Assembly (NCBI RefSeq): GCF_011077185.1
Contig: NC_048896.1
Span: 92,648,448 to 92,712,447 of the forward strand
DNA from: Oxyura jamaicensis
Lineage: Eukaryota; Chordata; Aves; Anseriformes; Anatidae
DNA length: 64,000 bases
Direction of reading: 5' to 3'
In this document: piece by piece, positions 12,612-26,600 of the stretch
Numbering within the stretch: position 1 is the stretch's first letter
Layout: the number at the start of each line of letters is the position of its first letter
Notes under the pieces: generated by a model
Told to the model about the DNA's origin: nothing
What the model saw: only the letters and a program-made list of their open reading frames with translations
Databases searched by the model: none
Position numbers and translations under genes: made by a program

Positions 12612-15600
12612 TCCAAATAACTCCATTGCAGGAGTTACCAAGGTCAGAACTGATGGCCCAGCTGCATTTTTTAGTGCTATACAAATACTCTAGATCACAG
12701 TTGGTTTTATGGTTCTACTTCAGAAGTTATTTCGTACAGAACGTGCACACACTCCACAGAACAGCATTAACAAATTGGTAATTAAAAATAAAGAAAAAGA
12801 CAAATAAACCCAAATGGTACTCATTCACTGCAAGCACAGTAATGAAAGCCAAACTGTTAAGTGGGAGCAATTCACAGCTGATGGAGCTGAAAAAGAGTTC
12901 TGCTCATGAAAACAACCTTCTCAGGAGGTCCAGAGAGAAAATCGGTTTTGTTTCAGTCTATTTGTTTAGTCCAATTCCACATCTTTTTCATTCAAAGTTC
13001 AGAAACTAACAGGTATTTGAAAATGCAGGAAAACTCCGTTCCTTCTATCCTTGGGCCTTTAAAAAACTAAATTAGTGCAATAACCTGAAGTCTCCATTTC
13101 TAAACCTGAAAGAACATGATGAACACACACACACAAAAATGCTCCTAACTAGAGATAAGATTTCTTATACTGATTTAAAGGGTAAGGAAAGTAGTGTATG
13201 CATCCTGCAAATACTTTTCTTTTTTTAAATAAGAAAATTAAATTGCCAATTTTCTGCAATTTAATTGCAATTATAAGTATGAATATTGGGTAGCTTCCTG
13301 TTTTGTTATTTTTATTAGGAATTTAAATGAAGGATTGTATTTAAATGTAAATCAGCTACTCTTAAAGGTCACCGATCAAGAATCATCATCTGCCTCTTAG
13401 AAAAGTGACTGAAGGGGGGGGGGAGATAAAAAGGAAAACACAAATTTCCTTTTTTAAAAATGACTATTCTTCCACATAAATGAGAAAGAAGACAAGGAAG
13501 CTGCAGAACTGGAGCTCTATGCCATTTTTCCAACAGTGACCCATATTAGAGAGAGTGAAGTAAGACTTTTGGAAAGAGAATGTGTGTGTCTGTTCTAATC
13601 ACAAATTCGAAGATGTTGTTTCAGGGAAAAAAATCCTTCATTGTCATGATCTGTTTAAGTTGACAGGTCTTTTCCCACTCTAATTGCTAGGACTTCAAGA
13701 CTTGCAAATTATGCATTACCCCACAGCTAAACAGGGGAAGAAGTGTTTAAGAGAGAGCTCTGCTGCCTAAAACGCCAGAAATAAAATACCGGAAAAGAAA
13801 TCATCTCCTTTCAAATTTAAATTGTGTCTGCCAGCAGTGTGTTCTTACATTACATAGATACACTTGTAGTAGTCTTACACCCTTTTAAAATGTCTAATAA
13901 TTAATATTCAAATACAAAAACTCTTCTACACTCATAAGAATAATTTTAATCTCATCACAGTGAAATTAAAATGTTTCATCCACTATAAAGAAACATATAT
14001 GCCTATATAGAAACAGTTTAATAATAATGATACTGTCCATTTCCAGAGGAAGACTGACTTATTTAAGTAACTAACAATATTCCTCCTCCTACATGAAACT
14101 TTGAGATTTTAAAGAACAAGTGTTGTGTTCGTGATTTGTTTTCCTTATTTCCAAGCATTATTCTACAGACCAGACTAGTATTTTCGGCTGTTTTCAACTT
14201 TCATTTTCTTCACAGAAGCAAATAAATGTTTCATGACATTGTAAATGCTGTTTTAAAGCACCCATTGAAACTCAAAATGGCACCTGCAACTTCTTACAAA
14301 AGATACTTGAGACAGAGATGATCAATAAATTAAACTAAGTAGGATTTAGTTAAGCATCTTTAGTATGTCCTGTGCAAAGATGGAATAAAGTATCTCACTG
14401 CAGCCCTTGATTTCAGGTCCTCAAAAATGTGAGAGTTTGCCCACGTGGAGTGCCATTAACTCTTTCCCTCGTGATTTTTTTTGTTGGTTTGCATTGTTGT
14501 TTCAGAGAGTAAGAAGCGACAGATTTTTAACAGCAATGATTCAGCGAATTCCTAAAGAACAACCCTGGGGAAGAAAAAGGAGATCTGTGAATCCAGCTTG
14601 CAAAAAATATGAGATTCAATAGCTCCAAAGCTTGAGGCAGAAAAAAAACACTTCTCAAGAACAAAAATATACCCAAAAGACATCTTCCCCAACCTCAGAA
14701 ACAAAGAATAATCTCCTTTGAATGGATTTTTCACAGGTCAGTAAATTCAGTTAAGATGTGAGTCTGTGGGGGTTAAAAATAAATTAATACTGTCCAAGAA
14801 CAAGTTCTCGGGACCTTGCACTCGCAACAAATACTCTCAGATTTTAAAACTGCATTTGCGCCTCACGTGGAGCTCAGTCTCTAACTTTGGTTCAAAAGAA
14901 AGGCTGAGTTAGTGGGAGACCAGGAGAATTGATGTGACCTCTTTCACTTACTGGAATAAGGACACTGGCATTTATTACTAAGCACAGAGGTACATAAGCT
15001 TTTTCCAAATCCTCATCCTTATTCTCTGTTCCTTACAATTTAATAAAATGGGCCTCAAAGTCATGTTCCTAGCAGAGCAGGAATGCAGAAATGAGAAACC
15101 CATGCAAACTCATGCACGTTTTAAAAAGAGCGTGCATTTCTAGAGCATGTTCTCCAGTGCCAGGCTGCGATCCCAAGCATCTAACCCCAGCATGCAACAA
15201 GCATTTACCGAACGGCGACATAAGCCATGGAAATTCCTCCCACAGAGGCTAGAGAGGATGGCGCAGCAGAGGCTAACAACCTAAGCAGCTGCTCTATTCA
15301 ACTTTCTCTTACCTCTAAAGGTGTAATTCTGTACAAAGGATCTTAATATTGCTGGCACTGCTTGCCTGCCTAACAACCAAAACCAATTCGTTTGTGCTAT
15401 TCTCTTTTACTTTTCTTTTTTATGAGACCTAAGTCACCAGATTTTTTTTTAAGCTTTTATAAAACAGTTCCACAATAAATTCAGACACTGAGAAGTTCCA
15501 GTACTGTAATGTCATTCAAGCCCAAAATTTCCATTTGTGAAACTCTGGGCCCCATACAGGAATAATCAGGGATGACTAATTATTTTTTTCTTCGTGAAAA

Positions 15601-16139
15601 TCATTATACATCTATAAACTTCACATACTATGAAACTTATTTCTTCAATAAACAAACCAAGCAGAGAAAGAAAAAGCTATCAGCGGAAAAACTGGTTAAA
15701 ACGCCCTAAAAAAAAACAACAAGGTGTTTTGTGTTAATACTGATAATTACATAAATGAAATAATGCAGGCAATAGTATCATAAGTATGCGCAGAAAAGGA
15801 CTAAATTTAATGGAATAAAATGATTTGAACATTACCTAGAAAAGCTGTCTCATGAAAATACATACTTTTTAAATTTTTGATGTTTTAGGCAGAAAAATAG
15901 TTTGGTTTGGCTTTAAGATTGTCTTTCAGATTTCAGCTACCAAAACCATCAGCTTCACATTCACAGTCATATTAAATTTTGGTATTTTACTAAAACGAAT
16001 TCAAAAGGCACCGAATTCCCATAGCCCCAAACTTAATCCCAACCAAAATCCATTTGTAGCCATTTCTTTTTCTTGAAGCCTTACTACCTTGATGTGCTGC
16101 TTAGAAATCTAAGAGCTCCAAAATATCTTTTTTAATTCC

Positions 16140-16620
16140 AATTGCTAGTTCAAATTCCCTATGCGCTGACACCCCAGCAAGCACCCACCCACCACAGCCC
16201 ATCAGCTCACGGCCCCGCTGCCCGATCAGTATCCCTGGGCTGCTCCTCTCTCCTGACACTTCATCCCATCCCAGCTCTTTCGCCATCTGACCCACTACCA
16301 TTTCTTTATGCACCATGATGCTGGGATAACTTTGGTCCTTGAGCATCGCAAGGTTCTGAAAATGGAAACCAAAGGTGATTTCCCTGGATGCTGTTGGTAC
16401 TTCCTGGCCACAGGCAGGCCACTACCTCCATCCCAGGGCAGAGCGGGTGGCTGTGTGTCCTGGGCTGTTCCCATCACACGCGCCGTGGACAAACGCTGCC
16501 TGCAGGGTGGTGGCAACACGTGGGCACCAAACTGCCCAGGTGCCACTGCACACTGCAGCACCCACAGCAGCAATTTCTGTGCTTCATTTCACACACTACA
16601 GCCTGTGCCGTTACTAACCT
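16140..16620. other. GC-richer patch, several open frames, no identified gene
   Basis: Frames on both strands stay open here (up to 113 codons on plus and 92 on minus). That is what a stop-poor, GC-rich patch gives by chance, since no single frame stands out. The peptides show no recognisable domain. An old LTR or a non-coding exon is possible, and I could not classify it. Confidence 0.25.
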
Positions 16621-19600
16621 GATGGTTAGTAACCTGACCGGTGGAGGAAGAGATGGGAGGAGATTTCAGATACAGCTGAACTGGAACTGGAATAAACTTG
16701 CTAGTTTTGAAACTCCTGGCTGCAATTAGAAATGGGATAAAACACGTCTCCGGTAGATACCATTCAGGAAACCTACACCAGATGTCTTATACTGCTCTTC
16801 GTGTTCTGTAACAGCACTGCTTCTTCAAACACGAAGCCTGCAACTTCATACCATGCGCCAAACTGCTAGGGCAGTAGTGAAAGCACCACCGCTTAAATGG
16901 TTAGCAGGGTTTATTATAGCCAGAAAGGAAACAAATGAAATGAGGACAGTTCTGAATAAACCCGACAGAATTATTTCCTGTACCTAATAATAGGATCTGG
17001 GTTTTCCTTTACCAGTCTTGCAATGCCGATTCTCCAGAAAGGGAGCCAAGAAATCCCTCCCGCCTGTCTTGTCGGTTCCAGCTTTGCCTTTCCAAGTCCC
17101 AGATGAGATTCCTTAATCACTTAAGACTTCATGCCACATAAGGAAGTTTACTGTACAGACGGGAAACTCAGCATGTAGGCAAATCAGTCCTCTTCAACTC
17201 AACAAACATTTCTTTTTATAAAGGAAGATTTAAAAGAATATTATATGCTGTGCGTCTCTAGTGTTTTGCTTGTTCACTTGCTTTTTATATGTCCTAAGCA
17301 CACTCTGCTCACTTCAAAATTAAGAGTATTTGAGAACAGTTTTTAATACCACAATTTTTACCACGGAAGAGCTTGACTGCATTTACTTTACCCTGTAAAT
17401 AGAAAATCAACTGTCTCAAGCTTCTTAATTTGTGTATTAGTTCCAAAATCCCTTTTTTTTCGAGACAAATTTTGACCACAGAGGCATTTTCAGCCCCTTT
17501 AGCTAACATTTCTAATAACTTTTTTAAGTTTCTTCAATGATTCTGAATTGTTTAGTCTCTGAGAACATCTTGGAAGGGTGTCCTGTACTCGAAATCTTAA
17601 CACAAATTACACATGGAGCATCCCACACTCCTGAGACAGGGTGGGGTTAATTCCAAATATTAATCAAATACTTTAATGATTTTCTGCACTGATTTATAAG
17701 AGTAATTCAAAGTTAATCCAGGTGCATGCTTGAGGATTAAAAAAAAATAAAAATATTCACTGATGTAGTCATACTTTTCCTCAGTTTTTTACTGAGGCTA
17801 TGAATGCAGCAATACAGCACAGGCGATGTACATCATTGAAATTATCGGTTACTGTTTATATACATCCCTCCATTCAAATTGTGACTTCAATCACAACTGC
17901 CAGCCTTTCATCTATGCAGAAACATACTTATCTTTGCAGGTAACTTGAAGAAGACTATCAAGTAATGAATTTTTCACTTCTTCAGCGTATCCTCTATGTT
18001 AATCCAATAACTGACACACACAAAATAGAAAATACCTTCAAAACCAGATATGCCATTTAAGAACACCTGCACATCAACTTTTCATGCGGAGCAACTGGCA
18101 AAGGCTTCCATCAACGTTCAGGTGACCAATATAAATAATCACTTGAAAAGATGCTTCACCTTCTTTTTACTACCACTAATGAGCATTGATTGAATCAAAG
18201 GCTTTAGCTACCTATTACAAATCCTTTCTAGCGCAAATGTCTGCCTGCCAGCACCAGTTTATCTACCTGTCTCAAGAGAATCCATTTAGACATTGGTGTT
18301 GTTTCTCACATAGAAGAGAATTTGTCAGCTTCTTGAGACTGGCAATCCATTACTTGAAGTAAAATATTTTCCCAAGTACCTTATATTTGCTTTGGAAAAA
18401 AAAAATGGGGGACAAAAAGAAAAAGCAGGTAAAGTGATAAAGATGACAAACACCACAAAGAATAACACAGAACAATAGAAACAGCTCAGCCACAAAATCT
18501 GAGTTATTTGGTAAATTGGTCTCATTCGAGGATTTCAAGATTACAAAATGCAAAAGTATAAAGCAAGAAAAAAAAAAAACTGGCTATGCTGAAGAGAGTG
18601 AGCATTGTGCGAAAAGTAATGGTGTTTAAAAAGTTTTAAGGGGCCTATGGAAAGCAACAGAACTGCATTTAGTCTTGATATTTAGATTTTAGAGCAATCA
18701 CCAGACACTAGAGAGGTACAGAACGAAGTCATGTGGCTTCTTTATCTTAGGCTTGAATAATCACATCCACAGGCAGAAATTAAATTACTCTCTGTGCTGC
18801 TATATAGGTATTATTTTTGGACTTCCTTCCGCATCATTCAATCCAAGCTATATGTAAACCTTCTAGATATTTCACTCTTACTACATTCTGATCCATTGAT
18901 AAACGTGACGCTAAGCTTCCTCCCCTCCTTTTTTTCATAGTACAGAATGTGAGACACGGGATGATACTTTCTGTTAACAGCAACCTTATTCCATCAGAGG
19001 CACTCAGGAAACTATTACAAAGATATTTCAGCTTTATTTAGTCAGTGCTTTCTCCAAATTCTTCCGCTAACTAAATCACCTTTCTGCATCATCTCACCTT
19101 CACTTCCAAAGCTTTTTGAAACTTTACAACAGAAACCTACTGGGCTGTAGTTTAATGAGCCTTTCCTTCTGCAGCAGTGCTGGTTTCAGGAGCATCTACT
19201 TATTCTTCACCATCTCTTCGCATCCCTGAGCTGTGCTCCCAGTTCTGCTCACACAGGTATTTGTTCAGCTGAGTAATGAACCAAACAAAACCAAGAAAAA
19301 ATATCCAGGTTTAAAATGAAGCATTTTTAAAAAAGAAAGTTAATTTAGCACAGATCAGCTGTGCACAAACAGTTCTAGTAGAGCTCAGGAGGTGGTGCAG
19401 AATGAGAATCACCAACAGCAGCTGATGAAGTTAGCCCTGCAGCTAAAGAATTACTGAAAATAAGCCGTCAGCATCAGGAAGTTGACTTCAGCTACAAACA
19501 CCCCATAAAGCAGCTGACTGAATTGTTAAACACCTTCTTAGCACCTTCTCAGAAAGCTGCGTTTGACACCTGGGAGAAAACTCTTCCAAAGATCAGTCTC

Positions 19601-21702
19601 CTCAATGCTTTATTTAACCTGCTCCTAACACATGGTGCAGACAAGGATAGGAAAAAATCAGCAGGGGTGGGGTGGGGACAGTTTGCTGCCACCAGACCTT
19701 GCCTTGCTATCAGTATGAACCCAGCCTGCGGTGGCATTCAACCTAAATCCAGCTGTTACCTTTCATTTTAAATGGAGACCAAATCTATTTTCATCCAGTA
19801 TTTATACAGCACTTGGCACAAACCTTTGTCCAAGACTCAAAATCGAAGGTAATAAAATTAACCAGAATCGGGATCCCATTCCCTCCTAACAATCATGAAA
19901 AACATCATTAACCCACACATTCAACAACTATGAAGTGAAGATCTCTTACTACCCTCCGTATTGTCTTGCTATATTGACACAAATCTATGAGATAAAATAA
20001 GTAAACAAAAATAATGACAAAAAAGAAGCAAGAAAAAAACTGTTCAGAGATTACTAAGCAAATGTTATCTTATATTGAATGTTAGAAGTCATTAAAAGAT
20101 TGTGTACCATTAGATACTAAAATTTGGAATGAACATTTCGAGAACTGTTGCCTTCATGAAGTATACAAATAGAATAAATAGCAAAGTAATTATGAAGAAA
20201 AATAGCTTTTAGTCCATAAACTAGTCTTTTGTCATCATAGGAGGAACCCTAACCTCACACTTCCTTCTTACTGAACAGAAGGGTTGTGATTTTTCGGTAC
20301 AACTTTCGCTAACTGTACGTCTTCCTCAACAGGCAGAAAGGCTGTTCGGAGAGCATTTTTCTGCAAGTAAAGTGTGATTGGTTCAACATGGACCTTCCAC
20401 GTAATGTTCTTATAATGAGTAAATTACTAGGTGATATAAAACTAAGAAATGGCAAAACCGTAATGAAAAGCTTAATATGCTTTTTACAGGAACGCTGAAG
20501 AAACTGATGCCCTGTTGAAGTTGATCGTGCTTTTACTCACACCCTGAGGCAAACCAGCACAAAATGCAACGAACAGCACGATTTTATTAAATATATATGT
20601 AAAAGGAACAATTTTCTTCTTGGAAAGCAACTGACTTGAAGGAACGCTCTAGCCTAGTGACTGCCAACTGACACCTGGTACTACAGGCTTTGCAATTCAC
20701 ACAGGATTTCCTATTACTGACTGAAGGTGAAAGAATCACGAACGCAGAGGGAGAAGGAAAAAAAAAATCAGTCTTAAGAAGCCAGGAGCACTCAAATTTT
20801 GAACAGATGAGAAAAGTACAGCAACTTCATAGGAGCTGGTGGCAAGCCTGCTACCCTTGGAAAGCCGTTTGAATATTCCCTCTGCTGAGCCTGCAAGAGG
20901 ATGCTCAGGACATCCATCGACTTCAAGGAAATTTGCAGTCATCATGAACTAGAAATTCCCTTGTTTGCAGCCATTTGTACCCAGAAACAGGACAGCGTTT
21001 GCCTTGTGAAAGTATGCTGTGCAATAGCAGAGGGAATATACTCAGCTTTGCAGATGTAAATCTCTGTTCTTGAGAAGGGTAAAGCAAAGGGCTATCAGGC
21101 AAAAATACAGAAGTTAAAATACTTGGTTTTGCCTCAGCTCCATAGAGGAAAAAGCTGGCTGACCCTTTTGAAAATTCAGAAGAATCCATATGCGAGAAGA
21201 CAGAATTTAAACAAGGGATCTTTCTGTATCTCTTACATAAGCTGATCTGGAGAGCAGTGCTTGCTCCTTAAAATGGCCATCGCTCTACAACTTGACTTTT
21301 TGAACCAGCAGAGAGCTATAAACACACAGGGATACAGGCCTGCATGGTTCCACGAGAGAGATACATTGCTGGATATCTCACTGAGAATCTTCAAGTCATT
21401 CATCTGGGAAAGACACAGCCACATCCGGTGGTCAAACTGCTGAAATCTGAGCTGCTTTCAGTTCTGCCATTTCGAAACCGCTGTGAAACTTTAAAATATA
21501 TACATTTTCTAAAAGAATTGCAATTTCAAACAAAACAAACAAAAAAATCAAACTTGAGCTTCTCTCTGTCCTGTGTGAGGATATGGTGAAGAATTAAAAG
21601 TGTTTCTGATGCTATGGTGCTATTCTCAGAAGGAAACTGATTTAATCACTAATGGATCTGAGAATTATCTGGCAACACGGAACGGAATAATGTCAGATCC
21701 AA

Positions 21703-21720
21703 AATAATAATAATAATAAA
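21703..21720. repeat. (AAT)n microsatellite
   Basis: A short run of AAT units ends in an A-rich flank. No function is indicated. Confidence 0.8.
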
Positions 21721-22085
21721 ATTTATTTTCCATACTTTCAAAGCCAGGACAAAAGATACAGGGTTATATTTAGCATTTTTTGCAAACTGTCCAAGTGATT
21801 ACACCATTACATTTTTCCCCGACCATAGAGGAAACCCACATAGTCAACCTGTTTCTTTTTCAGTCTTTGTAACATCTTTCCCGACAGACTACAAGAAGAA
21901 TCTCACTATAACTGAAAATCCCCTGAACCTGAGGAGAAAGAAGAAAATGCCTTTTTTTTCATTACTGGCATTAAAACATGAGGTAGCTTCTTGCGTAAAT
22001 CCATACAAATTTGCAAATCATGACGGGAAACCAGCCTTAACAATCTGATGTTAGCTTTTCTACAGAAGAACTTTTCATTGCTACA

Positions 22086-22557
22086 AGAAGGACATGGAGG
22101 TGCTCGAGCGAGTCCAGAGAAGGGCTACAAAGCTGGTGAGGGGCCTGGAGAACAAGTCTTACGAGGAGCAGCTGAGGGAGCTGGGCTTGTTCAGCCTGGA
22201 GAAAAGGAGGCTCAGGGGTGACCTTATCGCTCTCTACAGGTACCTCAAGGGAGGCTGTAGCGAGGTGGGGGTTGGTCTGTTCTCCCACGTGCCTGGTGAC
22301 AGGACGAGGGGGAACGGGCTTAAGTTGCGCCAGGGGAGGTTTAGGTTGGATGTTAGGAAGAACTTCTTTACCGAAAGGGTTGTTAGACATTGGAACGGGC
22401 TGCCCAGGGAAGTGGTGGAGTCACCGTCCCTGGAGGTCTTTACAAGACGTTTAGATGTAGAGCCTAGGGATATGGTTTAGTGGGGACTGTTAGTGTTAGG
22501 TCAGAGGTTGGGCTTGATGATCTTGAGGTCTCTTCCAACCTAGAAAATTCTGTGATA
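22086..22557 (+). mobile_element. CR1 LINE, 3' part with open ORF2 C-terminus
   Basis: This is the best-preserved CR1 copy in the window. It is truncated at the 5' end but runs intact to the 3' tail (gaggtctcttccaacctag, then ttctgtgat). From 22,094 to 22,480 a single frame of 128 codons encodes the C-terminal end of the CR1 ORF2 protein, downstream of the reverse transcriptase. Conserved blocks include LERVQRRATK at the start, LRELGLFSLEKRRLRGDL at about residues 28-45, and GNGLKLRQGRFRLDVRKNFF near residues 73-92. No frameshift is seen, which points to a fairly recent insertion. The endonuclease and most of the reverse transcriptase are missing, so it cannot be autonomous. The reverse strand is also open for 117 codons, which is only a shadow. 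Confidence 0.96.
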
Positions 22558-23457
22558 TGGAGATTCCATCCTAATAGTGAATTTTTGATCAATGTATCTG
22601 AAAAAAATAGTATCTGTGAAGATTAAGAGAACAAAGAAACACAGATAAACTTGAAAATGGCAAAAGAAACTTTTCAGGTCATCACGTAAATAAGCTACTA
22701 CAGGCACCTTGGCGGAATACAGATAGTGTTCATATATAATGGGAAGTGTAGTTAAAAAATAAAAAAGAAAAAGTGAAACTGTCACCTTACATGTCTTTTC
22801 AAACAAAATACTACATTAAGCATTAATAACAACGGGCAAAATTCAGATGTCAATCCATCTGAATAATTATAAAGGAAGTTAAAACGAACCCAATTATGTC
22901 TCACCATGGGATGAAACCTAGCACTTATGTCAGCCATGGGAGACAGAGAGAACACAAAGTGTGATTTAACAAAAAAACACAACACAAAAAAATGTATCAC
23001 TCGATAATAGTGACCTGATTCAAGTCATTGTATCTATTTCTTCCAAAACACCTTTAACTAACACTCAGCCTCAGACACCTCTCCCACAAGCTGCTTCACA
23101 GTTAACAAGGATGCAGAGAATTTCCCTGGCTTCTCTGCTGGGCCTCCTGCTCTTTGACTCTCCTTCTCCCACCTCGCTTGTACTCCTGCTGCCAACCCTC
23201 TGGAACACTTCTTGCTTCTGAAGGATCTTAAATAGATTCATTATTACGTTTTCACATCTTGAATATTTTTGCAGAATTATTTTTGGCTTACATTACGATA
23301 TTTTGGGCATTGAATACTTGAACATTATTTGGAAGATACCTCTTCAAAAATATTTACTACTTTAAAAATAGCTTTTCTACTATTCTGATTTCTCATTCTG
23401 AATTTTTTTTTCCATTTTCTGTTTTAACAAATATTATTTATTTTCCTTACTGTCTTG
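22558..23457. other. AT-rich spacer between two CR1 copies
   Basis: I see no gene in these 900 bases. The two minus-strand frames of 72 and 88 codons are AT-rich and without recognisable content. Confidence 0.6.
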
Positions 23458-23645
23458 AATCACAGAAGCATAGAATCATTCAGGTTGGAAAAGACCTCTG
23501 AGATCATCTCATGCAACCTTTAACCTAATACTGAAGTCCATCACTAAACCATGCCACCAAACTCTACATCAACACATTTCTTGGAAGACCTGCAGGGATG
23601 GTGACACAACCACTTCCCTGAGCAGCCTGTTCCAATGCCACACAA
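23458..23645 (-). mobile_element. CR1 LINE 3'-end fragment
   Basis: The plus strand begins 'atcacagaagcatagaatca' and 'ttcaggttggaaaagacctc', and continues through 'cctgcagggatggtgacaca' to 'gcagcctgttccaatgcc'. This is the reverse complement of a CR1 3' end. The sequence is more diverged than the 22.1-kb copy, and resemblance fades in the A/T-rich stretch after 23,645. Confidence 0.92.
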
Positions 23646-26600
23646 CACATTTTAGTTTTCCTTTTAACTTCCTTGTAATTTTCATGTCTTCCTATAAGTG
23701 TATTTCCTTCTGAAAATTAAACACTTATGGTTAATTTGGCTTTTCTCCTCACCTCTTTGTAATGTCTTTGGACGCTTACTATATACATGAACTGAGTTAG
23801 CTTGTTTACCTCACTGGATTTCTAAGCTTTCTGGAAAGGTAAAGCACAACCCTACATCATCCCTATGTAACTCACAGAGTATCCCTAGTCCCCAGACTGA
23901 ACTCCTGGTACCACTCGTCAAGCACACTGGTTGTATCAACATCCTTACCTGAAACCTAAGCTTCAAGTTCTGTTATTTTGTATTTTGGACCAATAATATT
24001 TGTACAGAAACCTGTGTCCACTATTTGGGCTCTTTCTCGCCATTTTTCACTTCATATTTGCCAACTTTTTTCTCTCGTATGAAATTACCAAGCTTATAGT
24101 ATTTCAAAGAACAGTTCAGCAAAGATCCTAATATTCAGTTTTCTACTTCACAGCCCTCGGTTCCACCTCAGTACTTATTCTTCCCTCTGAAATAAGTCTC
24201 CACGTGGACCTTGACCTCCATGCTGCTCCTCAGCCATCCCAGGAGCTTTTGGGACACTCCGTGAGGCCTTTCACCTGCATCGCCTACAGGAAAGTCATCA
24301 CACAGTTCTTACTGTGAAGGAATGAAAGAGTGAACCTGGTCTCCCAAGAGCCCCTGCTGTAATCCAGTAATTTACATATTCATATATGACTTGGAAGAAA
24401 GGAGGTAAAGAGTAAAGAGACTATTTGCTGACAGAAAAAAAGGTATTTAGAATACTGCAGTAGAAATCGTATCATATTTGGTGACTGGGGGCGAGGCTGC
24501 CAGATGAAACTGCATTTTACACCACTACAAAATATAGTATGTGGGAAAACATACTATAAGATGATTAAGTAACCAACTGATAACGAAGTCTCAGTTGGAA
24601 ACCATCTAAAAACCAGAGGTTCTGCACAGTTTCAGTCTGGAAAGAAGAGTGGTGGGGGTAATACTAGCATATTACTGCCCAAATTCGTTACAAACCTACA
24701 TTTTTAATCTTGTCTGTGTTTCGAACAAATTTGCAGAGCCAATTGCAGTAGAATGTTTCAGAGATGAAGGCGGCAACGTTAATGACAGAAGTTATGAAAT
24801 ATTAATGTAGCTGTCCTCGGTTAAAAACTTTTGTCCAGATGCTACCCCGAGATTGAGGAAATCCATAAGCAGCTCGCTATTACAGGCTAGGATGGAGCAG
24901 CCAGGAAAGAATCAACCCATACATTTCCTCTTTGTTTTCCAACACCACTACAATAATAATACCAGATTTTGCTATTAAATGCAGTGATTATAGGCAATAT
25001 TATCAAAAAGTCACAGAAATCAACACACATGTACAACATAGATTTGGACTTGTGCAGACTTTGGCATTTCACACGTTTTGTCAGATCAACTCACATTTCT
25101 GCTAAAATCCTGTATTCTAACTCTTTGACAAGCTACTTAGTAATCGAAGAGCTTCATCAAGCTTTTGGGATTCACAGATAACTTTCAAACTTCTTAGGTA
25201 TCCTGGTGTTCGTCCTTTTGTTTGGGAATCAAAGTTCCTCAAATATCACCAATGGAGGCAGCTCCAAAAACGTTCACGAACAGCTATGGCAGATACTCCC
25301 AGCCACAGTTCTACTAAATCCAATTAATACCAATATTAGCAGGTCAACAAATATGAGAGACAGCACTTCACAAGTCTACTTAAAATTTTCCTAGCTTACA
25401 CGTTAAAAGCAAAAATGTCCAAAAAAAAAAAAATCCCCCAGAACACAATAACAACAAACTACATGCTCTACTTCACAAAGCCGGATTTCATTCACAAATG
25501 TATCAGGTTTTATCCTCAACAGATGACTCATGCATATTTGTTCCTTTCAGTCTTCAAACATTCACAGAGCTACAATAATTTGCTTATAAAAAGGAAGGAG
25601 GTTTTTGGTTGTTGTTTTTTTTTTTTTTTTTTAATAAACTAGGAGCTATGAAAAAGAAAGTATCCAGAAAGTTTGGCCCAAATCTAGAGGGAAGTATCAA
25701 CCAATTCTTGATAGTGATTGACTGAGATTACTGTTTCATTTATGTTAAAAAAAAAAGTTTTTTTAAAAAGCATTGTTTTAAAACAATACACCATTCTTGG
25801 CCAGAATGTAATGGAGAATGCTGAAAACAGTAAAAAATAGAATTTACTCTCAGTCTTTCATCACAGTCTATTTTTTATGTTATTTGACAGGAAGCCACCC
25901 TAGCAGCTCCTAAAAAGTAAAAACATAACAAATCTTAGATTTATTGCCCTTTTCATAGAAAGTTCTTCAAAAGCTCGTGTTTCATCTGTCTTTCTACTCA
26001 ACGTTCTTTTTTTTCACTTTAATGTTAGCTTTTTTAAACACAGAAGTACTTTAAACTGCCTTTGTGTTTCCCAGTTGCACATAATAGCATCTAACTTCGC
26101 TTTCGTAAGTCAGAATTCCTTCTACTCATTTTTATTTCTTAACTGCAAGCCAGAAAAATACCTCAATTACTTTTTAATTCCTCATTCTGTACAGAGGAGA
26201 AATTTTTGAATTTCAAATCAAACACAGAGGAGGAAATAAAGACAGTTTTAAGAAACAAGACAGTTTCTCACATTAACTGCGATTTCTGTATACGCTTTCC
26301 CTATTTTTCTCAAAAGCACTCAAAGACCTATGATTTTACCTCTGCCAAGGCAGAAATAAAGTCTACAATTCCCTTAAATCATACCATAGGCTACAGACTT
26401 TATCAGCCATAACTATTCCTCAAACCTAACTGATTCCAATATCCACAGACCTTCTCTTCAGGGACCATTAGTAAAGGCAGCAAGACCATTTTTTGAAACT
26501 GAAGTAATATTTAACCCCCACAGGAGCAGATAAGAGAAAGAGGGAATGAAAAATAAATAAGTGCAAAGAACAACAGACCTACGCAAGTCCTACCAACCTG

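Larger units (their letters stand above)
11545..22085. other. Long AT-rich stretch without a supported gene
   Basis: About 10.5 kb contain no exon I can defend. It includes paired hairpins at 12,564-12,611, a GC-richer patch at about 16,140-16,620, a 9-base G run at about 13,414 and an (AAT)n tract at 21,703-21,720. At 19,386-19,469 a short Gln-rich open segment (AQEVVQNENHQQQ...) catches the eye, but it has a stop after 24 codons and no flanking splice context. Confidence 0.55.

Noticed and set aside
16295..16729. Overlapping open frames of 80-113 codons
   Set aside because: Several frames on both strands are open at once in a GC-rich patch, so stop scarcity and not coding explains them.
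8005..18990. A shared 16-mer (ACAGCAACCTTATTCC) near 8,011 and 18,978
   Set aside because: Similarity fades immediately outside the 16-mer, so a common repeat could not be supported.
22037..22390. 117-codon minus-strand frame
   Set aside because: It is the reverse-strand shadow of the CR1 ORF2 C-terminal frame.
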